NCBI GenBank assembly: GCA_025458905.1
Contig: JALORN010000028.1
Coordinates: forward strand, 1 to 42,687
Origin: Steroidobacteraceae bacterium
GTDB lineage: Bacteria > Pseudomonadota > Gammaproteobacteria > Steroidobacterales > Steroidobacteraceae
DNA: 42,687 bases
Direction: 5' to 3'
Shown: positions 36,601 through 42,687 of the stretch, piece after piece
Layout: the number at the start of each line of letters is the position of its first letter
How positions within the stretch are numbered: position 1 is the first letter of the stretch
Notes under the pieces: generated by a model
Told to the model about the DNA's origin: nothing
Database searches by the model: none
The model's input: only the letters and a program-made list of their open reading frames with translations
Made by a program: the position numbers and the translations under genes

Positions 36601-38836
36601 GCGCGACGTTCCCACTGCGGCTCGCCTGGGTGCCGTCGAAGTTCAAGGGGCTCACGGACTCGCCGTTGATCGCCAGCGAGACCTGCTGGCCCGGCGCGTG
36701 GGCGAGCGCGACGCGCAGGCTCGCGATCGCCGGGGTCGCATCCTCGTCCGGCGCGAGGAAGCGGATGCCGGGCGGCAGTTCCTCGACGTCGGGCCAGGGC
36801 GGCGTCGCCGGTCCGTCGGCGGCGCTGCCGGTCGCAGCACGGGCCGGCACGTCCGGCGGCGCCGGCGACCCGGCAGCCGCAGGACCCGCGCCGGCCGCGG
36901 CGCCCGCGGGCGCGCCGCCGCCGGCCACGTCTGCCGTGCGCTGGCCGGAGCCGGACGCGACGCGGAAGTCGGCACGCCACAGCCCTCCCGGCCTGAGTTC
37001 CACGAACTGCGAGTAGCTGCGCCCCGCACGCCGTGCGTCGCGCTGGCAGTCGAGCAGTTCGAGCACCGCATCGGCACGGCCCACGTCGGCCTGCACCACG
37101 TGCGTTCCCGGCGGCACGTCCTCGAAGTGGTAGCGCCCCTCGCGGTCGGTGACCGCATACCGGCCGTCCTCGAGGTAGATGGCGACGCCTTCGACCCCTG
37201 GCGCAGTGCGCGGGTCGGCGTCACAGCGCGCCTGGATCACGCGGCCGACCACGAAGCCGCGCTCGGTGAACAACTCGTCGCGGACCCGGATGCTCGCCTG
37301 GGCCTCGTTGGAGACGACCCCGCCAGATGCGGTCGCGATTGCGGTGTTCACCAGTTCCTCGCCGCGCACGCCGACCGTGAGCTCGGTCAGGTAGCGGATC
37401 CGCACGGCCTGCCCCGGCGCGAGGCGCGGCAGCCCGAAGACCAGCCGGCCGCCCGCGGCCTCGACGCGCGGCTCGGCACCCGTACGGCCGTCGATGCGCG
37501 CCGTACCTGCGCGGTAACGCACGCCGCGCGGCAGCTGGTCGATGATCTCGACGTCGCGGATCGCGGCACGGGCGCCGCCGTTGCGCACCACGAGATCGTA
37601 GGCCACGAAGTCGCCGATCGCGGCCACCTCGGCACTGGCCGACTTCTGCAGCACCAGCGCGCTGCCCTGCGGGTCGAGCGGCACGTCGAGCGCGCTGATC
37701 ACGGGGGCGGCCACCTGGAACGCACGGCCGAAGGAGCCCTCCCCGATGCGGAAGGGCGCACCCGGGAGGCGCTGCAGGTCCTCGGGCGGCGCGCCGGAAG
37801 GGAAGACGTGTCCGTCGCGCGGCTCGACCACCAGGCGATAGTCACCCGAGGTCACGAGTGGGAACCGGTACACGCCGCGGGGCAGCCGGTAGGTCGTCCC
37901 GCCTGCATCGGTCACGGGCTCGCCGGTGATCATCTCCGACGGATAGCGGCTGACGCCGTCGTCGCCGAACACCGTCGCAGCCGCGCCGCTCGCGGTCAGG
38001 AGCCGTACCCGTACGCCGTCGACGGGTTCGCCGGTGGTCGAGTCGAACACCACGCCGAAGGGATCGACCAGCCCGGAGGCACTGGCCACGTCGCCGGCAT
38101 CGCGCGGGTCGACGTAGCTGACCTCGAGGCTCGAGTCGCGTGCCAGGTCGAGCTGGCAGCTCGACGGCAGGCCTGCGCCGGTGCGCGACGGCACGAAGCC
38201 CGCGAACACGCCGCTGTCCGGCGCGGTCTCGGCGAGGCGCAGCAATTCGGAGTCGCCGGTGTCGCGTGAGGTGAGCCGCACCTCGACGGTCTCGCGTACG
38301 CTGCCGTCGCGATTCTGGTCGGCGTCGTCGACGCGCACGAACACCGCGTCGCCGGCGTGCACCGTGGCAGTCTCGGCGAGCGGCACTGCCGAGGCAGGAT
38401 CGATCCGCCCGACGCCGGCGGCAGTCGCCTCGGTCAGGGTCACGATCCCGGCCTCCGAGAGGCAGCGCGTCGGGCCGGCCGTGGCGCGCAGCGCCACCTC
38501 CGCCGGGCTCGACGCGTAGCGTGCGAGTGCCACGCGCCCGCGCGACACGGCCGGCTCCGTGCGCAGCGTGACCTCGTTGCTGAGCATCAGCCGCGGCGCG
38601 CCCTCGGCGCGGTACTCGACCTGGGCGACGTTGCGGACCAGCGTCCCGGACTGGGTCGACTGGCCGAGTGCGACCGCCGGCAGCAGCAGCGCGGCGAGCC
38701 ATGCGAGGATGCGCCAGCCGCCGCGCCCGGGGCGGCGCGTGGCGCGATCCTCGCCCGCCGTTGCGCGCGAGGCGGAACGGTCGCCCGCTCCGCCTCGCGC
38801 AGGTCCGCAGGCGTGGCCTGTCACGCTGGCTGCCAC
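33638..38836 (-). CDS. Giant exported protein: Ig-like/CNA-B-like/DUF11-like modules plus large beta-rich C-terminal half
   Basis: 1732 aa; function unknown. The GTG start gives a 41-residue basic leader, then a hydrophobic signal segment (42-58, ILAWLAALLLPAVALGQ). Modules: NVAQVEYRAEG...LSNEV (69-90), shared with the satellites; an Ig-like domain (about 100-245) with DDADQNRDGSV and LAETAPDSGVFAGFVP; a carboxypeptidase-regulatory-like domain (258-340); a DUF11-like domain (395-520, VAYDLVVRNGG...IIDQLPRGVRY); a second regulatory-like domain (528-597, DREGRYHFEDVPPGTHVVQAD); an Ala/Gly/Pro linker (628-685); Ig-like repeats (700-900). From about 905 to 1717 it is alternating polar/apolar strands, like an outer-membrane barrel, with GSDRLRIEVRDRF...LDYRLDYATGELFF (1084-1124). 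Cys125/227 and Cys538/597 could form disulfides. It ends ...SFRIKADQDTFKDLRLDSLRAPR, without the classical terminal aromatic. Confidence 0.85.
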   Translation of the reverse strand: MAASVTGHACGPARGGAGDRSASRATAGEDRATRRPGRGGWRILAWLAALLLPAVALGQSTQSGTLVRNVAQVEYRAEGAPRLMLSNEVTLRTEPAVSRGRVALARYASSPAEVALRATAGPTRCLSEAGIVTLTEATAAGVGRIDPASAVPLAETATVHAGDAVFVRVDDADQNRDGSVRETVEVRLTSRDTGDSELLRLAETAPDSGVFAGFVPSRTGAGLPSSCQLDLARDSSLEVSYVDPRDAGDVASASGLVDPFGVVFDSTTGEPVDGVRVRLLTASGAAATVFGDDGVSRYPSEMITGEPVTDAGGTTYRLPRGVYRFPLVTSGDYRLVVEPRDGHVFPSGAPPEDLQRLPGAPFRIGEGSFGRAFQVAAPVISALDVPLDPQGSALVLQKSASAEVAAIGDFVAYDLVVRNGGARAAIRDVEIIDQLPRGVRYRAGTARIDGRTGAEPRVEAAGGRLVFGLPRLAPGQAVRIRYLTELTVGVRGEELVNTAIATASGGVVSNEAQASIRVRDELFTERGFVVGRVIQARCDADPRTAPGVEGVAIYLEDGRYAVTDREGRYHFEDVPPGTHVVQADVGRADAVLELLDCQRDARRAGRSYSQFVELRPGGLWRADFRVASGSGQRTADVAGGGAPAGAAAGAGPAAAGSPAPPDVPARAATGSAADGPATPPWPDVEELPPGIRFLAPDEDATPAIASLRVALAHAPGQQVSLAINGESVSPLNFDGTQASRSGNVALSRWRGVDLRDGPNELVAEVRDATGVLVQRLARRVHYGGGPVRAEFDRAASTLLADGRTRPVVVLRLYDAWGRPARPGTLGSFQVGAPYRSWWEVQALDDNPLLATGAREPTFEVGQRGLARLELEPTTLAGTATLRLRFNERQTQEVRAWLEPAARDWIMVGIAAGTAAWNRLGGSAEPLGEGGAPLEEGFTDGGRVAFFAKGRVRGDALLTLAYDSARDRREARRRLQNVIAPDEYYLLYADGTESRAEAASTEKLFVKLERRQFVAMFGDFETGFTVTELARYDRSLTGFKADYVGETVGASAFAARTDLGYGRDELRGDGTSGLYRLSRTPIVTGSDRLRIEVRDRFRTEQVVSSRELARFLDYRLDYATGELFFKEPVPSRDEAFNPVFIVAEYETASRGEEVTTAGGRAFVRSADARAEAGVTLVEDGAVSGDTQLAGADLRWQLAPATELRAEVARSRSRDPARAAQASAYLAEMRHVSERLEALLYLREQQAGFGVGQQLSTEAGTRKSGIDLRWNVDAHWALEAELLAQTALETGADRQLAAAQLRHERETLGAGVGLRQVADRVPGQGNNRSEQAFLTGNVDLFDRRITLRGSADATLAGRDDSVDYPARTLLGIDWHVRDDVDLFTEWEHADGEALRSDMTRVGVRARPWERTQVLSSLNQQATEFGPRSFANFGLTQGFRLNARWTFDVGVDQSNTLRGPGVAPLLSPQVPLASGASGLGGSEDFLATFVGTQYHDDAWTLTGRAERRTADSGRRWSLTAGWYREQSSGHSLSMSLQHLDTAPRLEGPDETSTGLRFAWAWRPGDASWIVFNRLDLERERRQQALAVQETQRWVDNLHANWQLRPNLQAGVQLGLRRVVGSFDEQRLRGTTLLLAGDWRIDLPWRPFGRAIDAGLHAARIESREAGVGRNSIGIDVGVSPATNVWVSVGYNAVGFRDADFSAARYTARGPYLSFRIKADQDTFKDLRLDSLRAPR

Positions 38837-38861
38837 GCGTCGATCCGCGGTCTGACCCGCG

Positions 38862-40019
38862 TCAGTTGATCGTGACGCGGAAGCGCACCGTGACCGTGCT
38901 GTTCGGGCCCGAGGGCGCGACCGTGCCGATCAGCGACGGCAGGACGCGCAGCGTCGCGGCGGTCGGCCGGAAGCAGCCGTCGCCGTTGGTGTCCGTGGCC
39001 GCGACCTCGGCGATGCAGAACACGGTGCCGGTGCCGGTGGTGACCTGCACGTCGCGCGTCGCGCCGCTGTACTCGTTCTGCAGGAAGGCCGTGTTGGCCG
39101 GGATCGGGTCGTCGAGCGTCACGCCGCTCGCCGCCGCGGAACCGGTGTTCGCGACGGTCACCCGATACTCGACCACCGACAGCGGGATGGCCTTCGGGTC
39201 GGTCGTGCCGTTCAGCGGGTCGCGGATCACCGCCGAGGTCTTGGTCACCGTCAGCGCCGCCGACTGCACCGCGTACTGGTCGTCTGCCGCGCCGCGGCCG
39301 TTGCGGGCGGCATCGCCGCCGGCACTCGTGCCGTCGGCGAACACGACCTCGACCGTCGCGGGGTTGTCGGCGCCGGTGCTGGCGGTGAGCAGCGTCGCAG
39401 GCGTGTTGTTGACGGCGGTGGCGGCCGTCAACCGGACGTTGGCAAACTGCAGGTTGGTGGCCGTCGTGGGAACGTCGGCGACGATGAACACCCGCACGCC
39501 GGCGTCCGCCGCCAGGGTCGTGATCGCCGTGGCCGTGTCGGTCGCCGCCTCGTAGGTGCCATTGGCGTTGGCATCGACGAACACGCGCAGGTTCGCGACA
39601 TCGGAGTTGTCGGTGTTCGAGAACAGGCTCGCGCCGGCGGCGACGTTGGCCGCCGTCAGCTGGTAGGCCTGCGCCGCGTTGCCGGTGTTGGTGACCAGGA
39701 AGGTCGTGACCACCGCCAGCTGCGCCGGGTTGACGACCGTCGCCGCGGCGCCCTGCTCGGTCACCGTCAGGTCGACGCGGTTGTCGACCACGAAGGTGGT
39801 CGCGGTGCCTGCGTTGACGCCGGGCACGCTGTTACCGGTCGGCGAGGACTCGATCGGCGTCTGCGCCGTTCCGCCGACGCTGTAGCTGATGGTGGCGCGG
39901 TTCTGGATCGAGGTGTTGGCGGCGGTGCCGACGGCGTACGCCTCGGGCAAGGCAGCGACGCTGCCGAGCAGCAGCAGTGCCGCTGCGGTTCGCTTCATGG
40001 TCAGGGAGAGCGGATTCAT
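38862..40019 (-). CDS. Secreted DUF11-like protein (385 aa satellite)
   Basis: 385 aa with signal peptide ending LPEAYA|VGT (about residue 29). The mature N-terminus has IQNRATISYSVGG, the motif shared with the other proteins of the operon. Then FLVTNTGNAAQAYQLTAANV (107-126), an Asp/Asn loop DANANGTYEAATD (149-161) that looks calcium-binding, and a C-terminal DUF11-like domain (256-385) with VEYRVTVANTGSAAASGVTL and DDPIPANTAF. A second Asp-rich loop DTNGDGCF is at 343-350; Cys335 and Cys349 may pair. It is a paralogue of the 328-aa protein: the same block order and the same ending, RFRVTIN versus TFVVTID. ATG (40017-40019) has GGAG 7 nt upstream. 25 bp before the giant gene. Confidence 0.85.
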   Translation of the reverse strand: MNPLSLTMKRTAAALLLLGSVAALPEAYAVGTAANTSIQNRATISYSVGGTAQTPIESSPTGNSVPGVNAGTATTFVVDNRVDLTVTEQGAAATVVNPAQLAVVTTFLVTNTGNAAQAYQLTAANVAAGASLFSNTDNSDVANLRVFVDANANGTYEAATDTATAITTLAADAGVRVFIVADVPTTATNLQFANVRLTAATAVNNTPATLLTASTGADNPATVEVVFADGTSAGGDAARNGRGAADDQYAVQSAALTVTKTSAVIRDPLNGTTDPKAIPLSVVEYRVTVANTGSAAASGVTLDDPIPANTAFLQNEYSGATRDVQVTTGTGTVFCIAEVAATDTNGDGCFRPTAATLRVLPSLIGTVAPSGPNSTVTVRFRVTIN

Positions 40020-40077
40020 CGGGTTGCTCCGGTGGGGAAATCGGTGGACGAGGGGGCGGTCGCGGCGCTCCGGCCGC

Positions 40078-40581
40078 TCACTTCAGCTCGGCGCGATAGC
40101 GCGCCATCGCGACCTGCCCGGGCGCGATCGGGTTGCGCAGGCTCCAGCGGATGTGGGTGTAGTCGGCGGCTCGCGCAGGCCGCACGGCGCCGGTCGCGTC
40201 GCGCACGACCAGCGCCGCCGGGCCCGCGAACTGCCGGCCGTCGGTCGAGAACAGGATGTCCGCGCCGGCTCCGACCGCCGAATCCGGCACGAAGCTCATC
40301 TGCGCCGGGATCGGGTTGTCGATCACGACCTTGTCCGCCGGCTTGTCGCAGACGTTCGCGGCCGTCACGGTCCAGACCACCTGCGAGCCCGGCACCACGG
40401 TCGCCGCGGGCACGAGCTTCAGGGACCTCTGCCCCTGGGCGTCGACGGTCTCGACCTCGGTCTCGGCGACGGTCTTCAGTTCGATGCAGCCGCGGCGCGC
40501 ATCGGCGTCGGCGGCCCACGCGCCGGCCGACAGGAGCGCGAGGCAGGACAGGGCGAGGCGGGCGGGGTCTACGGTCTTCAT
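40078..40581 (-). CDS. Small secreted DUF11-like protein (167 aa satellite)
   Basis: 167 aa with a signal peptide ending SAGAWA|ADA (about residue 23). The mature protein is a single DUF11-like domain: VVPGSQVVWTVTAANVCDKPADKVVIDNPIPAQMSFVPDS follows the family pattern V-x-Y/W-x-V-x-x-x-N...D-x-P-I-P-x-x-x-x-F (residues 62-100). It has two mature cysteines, Cys32 and Cys78, that could form a disulfide. It is shorter than its neighbours and lacks the shared N-terminal NTAQV motif, so it may be a capping or linking subunit, which is a guess. 20 bp behind the 328-aa gene and 58 bp before the 385-aa gene. Confidence 0.82.
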   Translation of the reverse strand: MKTVDPARLALSCLALLSAGAWAADADARRGCIELKTVAETEVETVDAQGQRSLKLVPAATVVPGSQVVWTVTAANVCDKPADKVVIDNPIPAQMSFVPDSAVGAGADILFSTDGRQFAGPAALVVRDATGAVRPARAADYTHIRWSLRNPIAPGQVAMARYRAELK

Positions 40582-40601
40582 GCGGGACTCCTTGGGTGCT
40601 C

Positions 40602-41588
40602 TCAATCGATGGTCACGACGAACGTGATCGTCTGGGGGCCGCTGGACTGGGTCAGGTCGCCGAGGGCGACTCGCACCAGCCGGGTCGGCGTGGCGAGGTA
40701 GCTGCCGGCGTCGGCGTCGGCCGCATCGGACAGCGGAGCGCCGTTGAGCCGCAGGCTCGCTGGCACGTAGGTGGTACTGGGCGGGATCGGGTCGGTGAAC
40801 ACGACGCCGGTCGCGCTGCCGGAGCCGGTCGGGGTCACGACCACCTGGTAGGTCACCTGGGCGCGCGGTACGGGACGCGCTCCGCCGAAGGGATCGAGCA
40901 CGGTGGCACTCTTGACCGCGGCGAGCCGCAGGTCCGCCACCCGGTACTCGCCCGTCGCATCGCCGTCGCCGCCGGTCGTGCCGGCCAGCGCGTCGGTGCC
41001 CGCAGCCCCCTGCCCCGCGAAGACGGTCCCGGGCGCGCCGGTCCCGGTCAGCGCTGCCGCCCGCAGTTGCGACAGGCCGCGCGCGCCGTCGGCGAGACCG
41101 GTCGGGATCGAATTGACCACCAGCACCGTGGTCGAGGCATCCGCAGCCAGCAGCGGGTCGTTGCTGCCGGCCGCATAGGGCGTATCGGCCGGCGTGAAGC
41201 TGCCGCTGCCGTCGGTGTCGAAGTAGATGGCCGGGACCGCGGCGACCGGGTCGAACTGGTCGCCGCCGATCACGTTCTCGACGGTCAGGCGGATGGGCTC
41301 GCTGCCGTTGCCGGTGTTGGTGACGCGATACACCAGCGCCTGGTTGCTGGCCCCGGGCGAGACCGTCAGGGCGGGGCTCTGCAGCGTCACCGTGACGTCG
41401 AGCACCTCGGCCACGACGATGCGTACGGTGTTCGAGGGTTCGGTGACGGTCGCGGTGCCGATCGTGTAGGCGACCTGCGCCGTGTTGTCGATCGGCAGCC
41501 CGGCAGGTGCGCCGGCGGCCAGCGCCAGGCGCGAGGACAGCAGGGTCACCAGCGCCAGGCCGGCGCCTGCGAGCAACAGTCGGGACAT
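40602..41588 (-). CDS. Secreted DUF11-like protein (328 aa satellite), first gene of the operon
   Basis: 328 aa with signal peptide ending RLALA|AGA (about residue 25). The mature N-terminus reads LPIDNTAQVAYTIGTATVTE and PSNTV (31-54), the motif shared with the giant protein (NVAQVEY...LSNEV). Then VYRVTNTGNGSEPIRLTVENV (86-106), an Asp/Asn-Gly loop DTDGSGSFTPAD (124-135), and a C-terminal DUF11-like domain (223-328) with VTYQVVVTPTGSGSATGVVFTDP. No cysteine in the mature protein. ATG (41586-41588) has AGGAG 9 nt upstream. Probable promoter and CRP-like sites lie 147-260 nt upstream. Function unknown; probably surface-located with the giant protein. Confidence 0.85.
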   Translation of the reverse strand: MSRLLLAGAGLALVTLLSSRLALAAGAPAGLPIDNTAQVAYTIGTATVTEPSNTVRIVVAEVLDVTVTLQSPALTVSPGASNQALVYRVTNTGNGSEPIRLTVENVIGGDQFDPVAAVPAIYFDTDGSGSFTPADTPYAAGSNDPLLAADASTTVLVVNSIPTGLADGARGLSQLRAAALTGTGAPGTVFAGQGAAGTDALAGTTGGDGDATGEYRVADLRLAAVKSATVLDPFGGARPVPRAQVTYQVVVTPTGSGSATGVVFTDPIPPSTTYVPASLRLNGAPLSDAADADAGSYLATPTRLVRVALGDLTQSSGPQTITFVVTID

Positions 41589-41734
41589 CGCGAGAGACTC
41601 CTGTGCGGAAGCAATCGACCTGCTCCGCCCGAGCGAACCTGCGCGACCCGATGCAGGTGGCTCGCGCCTCCCGGGGGCGCACAACCTGAGGGGGCTGCGA
41701 TGGCCGGGAGGCTGCGGACTCGAGGTCGGCGCCG

Positions 41735-41777
41735 ATCCTAGGGGTCTCCCTGATGCCGTCCCGTGACCATAATCACA
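41735..41777 (-). promoter_or_regulatory. Class II CRP-type promoter of the DUF11 operon
   Basis: On the minus strand TGTGA-TTATGG-TCACG (41777-41762) matches the CRP consensus TGTGA-N6-TCACA at 9 of 10 positions. Downstream lies TAGGAT (41740-41735), with the most important -10 bases (T-12, A-11, T-7) in place and no good -35. The centre of the palindrome is 32 bp from the centre of the -10, so with a start near 41728 the site sits at -41.5, the class II activation position. The protein could be CRP, Vfr or Clp depending on lineage. Confidence 0.6.
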
Positions 41778-41832
41778 GCCGGGTGCCGCAGCGCGCCTGC
41801 GCTGGACATAAGCGGCCGGGGGATGCCGGGCC

Positions 41833-41848
41833 TGCGACACCAGTCACA
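41833..41848. promoter_or_regulatory. Second CRP-type site
   Basis: TGCGA-CACCAG-TCACA, 9 of 10 consensus positions, centred 71 bp upstream of the first site (about -112.5 for the DUF11 operon, about -141 for the phasin-like gene). Two such sites within 90 bp of intergenic DNA are unlikely to be chance. Confidence 0.5.
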
Positions 41849-41947
41849 GGGGCGGCAAGCTCGTGGGGCTCAAGAAACGGCGGCCTGAGCCGTACGACCG
41901 GCCGCGCGTCAGCCTTAGCCGGCCTGCGGAGCCGTCACCGTCCGGCA

Positions 41948-41975
41948 TTGACGCTGCACTGCAGCACGGTATGAT
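41948..41975 (+). promoter_or_regulatory. Promoter of the phasin-like gene
   Basis: TTGACG (41948-41953), 16-nt spacer, TATGAT (41970-41975): close to the sigma-70 consensus. Start near 41982, leader of about 38 nt. Confidence 0.75.
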
Positions 41976-42019
41976 GCAGCGCATCAATTGCTGCAATGCA
42001 CCATGCCGAGGAAGCTGCC

Positions 42020-42547
42020 ATGTCCATCGCGGAAACAGTGTTCGGGAACACCACCGATGCCGGAGAACGGATCGCGGCGCAGGCGGCACGGGCGGCCGGC
42101 TTCGCACGGGCCGGCGCCGACCGTGCGGCCGGCCGGGTTGCCGCCGTCTATGGCCCGGTCGACCTGATCACGGAGGCATCCCTGAAGCTCAGCGCCCTCT
42201 CCCACCAGTACACGTCGAGGCTGCTCTCCAGGCAGGGCGCGATGCTCAAGGGCGGCCTCGAGGAAGTCGAACGGCGCCTGCAGCGTCTGGCCCGCGCCGG
42301 CAGCCTGCGGCAGGCAGTCGCCGGACAGGTCGAGGACTGGCACGGCTTGCACGCCCGCCTGTTCGGCAACGTCCGCGAGACGTGGGCGATCGTCGCCGAA
42401 GCGGGTCGCGACGTGACCCGGCTCGCGACTGCGACATATGCCGGGCTGCTGCAGGCCTCGCCGCGTCCGCGCGCCTCGGCGCGCCCGCCTCGCAAGGCGC
42501 CCACGAGGAGCGCCCGCAAGGCCAAGAGCCGTCGCCGCGCCGCCTGA
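42020..42547 (+). CDS. Small phasin-like protein with basic C-terminal tail
   Basis: 175 aa, no signal peptide, no membrane helix. Mostly amphipathic helix (about 15-140: AAQAARAAGFARAGADRAAG, LSALSHQYTSRLLSRQGAMLKGGLEE read in parts), then a Lys/Arg/Ala/Pro tail (about 145-175, RKAPTRSARKAKSRRRAA). That layout fits phasins, which coat polyhydroxyalkanoate granules and may bind DNA through an Ala/Lys-rich tail, but I see no diagnostic motif. A histone-like or other helical protein is possible. ATG at 42020 has GAGGAAG just upstream; an ATG eight codons earlier (41996) lacks such a site. Confidence 0.6.
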   Translation: MSIAETVFGNTTDAGERIAAQAARAAGFARAGADRAAGRVAAVYGPVDLITEASLKLSALSHQYTSRLLSRQGAMLKGGLEEVERRLQRLARAGSLRQAVAGQVEDWHGLHARLFGNVRETWAIVAEAGRDVTRLATATYAGLLQASPRPRASARPPRKAPTRSARKAKSRRRAA

Positions 42548-42608
42548 CCCTCCGGCCGCTCCAGCGGGTCGTCCGCGCGCCTTGGACGGCCCGCGGAACG
42601 GCCATTCG

Positions 42609-42630
42609 CTCAGGCGGCGACACGCCTGAG
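42609..42630 (+). terminator. Hairpin after the phasin-like gene
   Basis: CTCAGGCG-gcgaca-CGCCTGAG: a perfect 8-bp stem with a 6-nt loop, 62 nt after the stop codon. The following AGCTTCATC is only weakly T-rich, so this may be a factor-assisted end. Further on, TATACT at 42665-42670 could be the -10 of a gene outside the window; no matching -35 was found. Confidence 0.4.
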
Positions 42631-42687
42631 AGCTTCATCATGCCGACCGCACGGAAGGGGCCGGTATACTTGCCGGATACTCCGAGA

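Larger units (their letters stand above)
41589..42019. other. 431-bp divergent control region between the DUF11 operon and the phasin-like gene
   Basis: No gene is supported here. It contains two CRP-type palindromes (41762-41777 and 41833-41848), a -10-like TAGGAT for the leftward operon, an inverted repeat GGCTCA-N13-TGAGCC (41867-41891) of unknown role, and a strong rightward sigma-70 promoter (41948-41975). The leftward leader would be about 140 nt and includes a short GCGCC-N7-GGCGC stem near 41665-41682. Confidence 0.55.

Noticed and set aside
36830..36950. The Ala/Gly/Pro-rich stretch in the giant protein as a possible assembly error
   Set aside because: The frame stays open on both sides and domains continue, so it is a low-complexity linker.
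33878..38269. A 1463-codon open frame antisense to the giant gene
   Set aside because: High-GC codon bias leaves long stop-free frames on the opposite strand. It has no signal peptide, no known motif and His/Arg/Gly-rich shadow composition, while the minus strand has clear domains.
1..42687. tRNA, rRNA, CRISPR, insertion sequence, prophage or integron features
   Set aside because: I found no cloverleaf with CCA end, no rRNA core sequence, no spaced direct-repeat array and no transposase, integrase or phage motifs.

Overview
The window is a contiguous piece of a high-GC proteobacterial chromosome, most likely a gammaproteobacterium. The evidence is gene order: a leftward rpsB-tsf-pyrH-frr-uppS-cdsA-dxr-rseP-bamA-skp-lpxD-fabZ-lpxA run, divergent from map-glnD-dapC-dapD, is a hallmark of that class. 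I cannot fix the order or genus from the sequence. There is no tRNA, rRNA, CRISPR array, insertion sequence or prophage gene. CDS coordinates below include the stop codon.

Layout. (1) 1-12385, minus strand: translation factors (S2, EF-Ts, RRF), UMP kinase, isoprenoid and lipid precursor enzymes (UppS, CdsA, Dxr), the outer-membrane assembly set (RseP, BamA, Skp) and lipid A / fatty acid genes (LpxD, FabZ, LpxA, the last cut by the window edge). (2) 12602-18222, plus strand: methionine aminopeptidase, the nitrogen sensor GlnD, and DapC/DapD of lysine/diaminopimelate synthesis; DapE lies on the same strand at 24173. (3) 18231-24000, minus strand: a phosphate uptake cassette pstS-pstC-pstA-pstB-phoU, placed between dapD and dapE. 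(4) 25314-30900, minus strand: phoB-phoR-phoU-dsbB and a glycosyltransferase/PAP2-phosphatase pair. Pho-box-like 11-bp repeats lie in front of pstS and phoB, so regions 3 and 4 look like one phosphate-starvation locus with dapE embedded in it. (5) 30956-33624, minus strand: tsaB (tRNA t6A) and a DinG/YoaA-type Fe-S helicase. (6) 33638-41588, minus strand: a four-gene operon of exported proteins built from DUF11-like repeats. Three small secreted proteins (328, 167 and 385 aa) are followed by a 1732-aa protein with Ig-like, carboxypeptidase-regulatory-like and DUF11-like modules and a long, beta-rich, probably outer-membrane C-terminal half. (7) 42020-42547, plus strand: a small phasin-like protein.

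The candidate undescribed system is region 6. The two larger satellites are paralogues, they share an N-terminal motif with the giant protein, and all four carry the same DUF11 signature. Three of them carry Asp/Asn-Gly loops that look calcium-binding. Upstream lie two near-perfect CRP-type palindromes, one at the exact class II distance (-41.5) from a -10-like hexamer. I read it as a CRP/Clp-controlled surface structure or secretion assembly; its function is unknown.

Other points worth attention: ribosomal protein S2 with an unusual ~90-residue tail; rpsB and map promoters that overlap back-to-back; a very stable hairpin between pstS and pstC; two PhoU paralogues; and many 4-nt stop/start overlaps, several with GTG or TTG starts.
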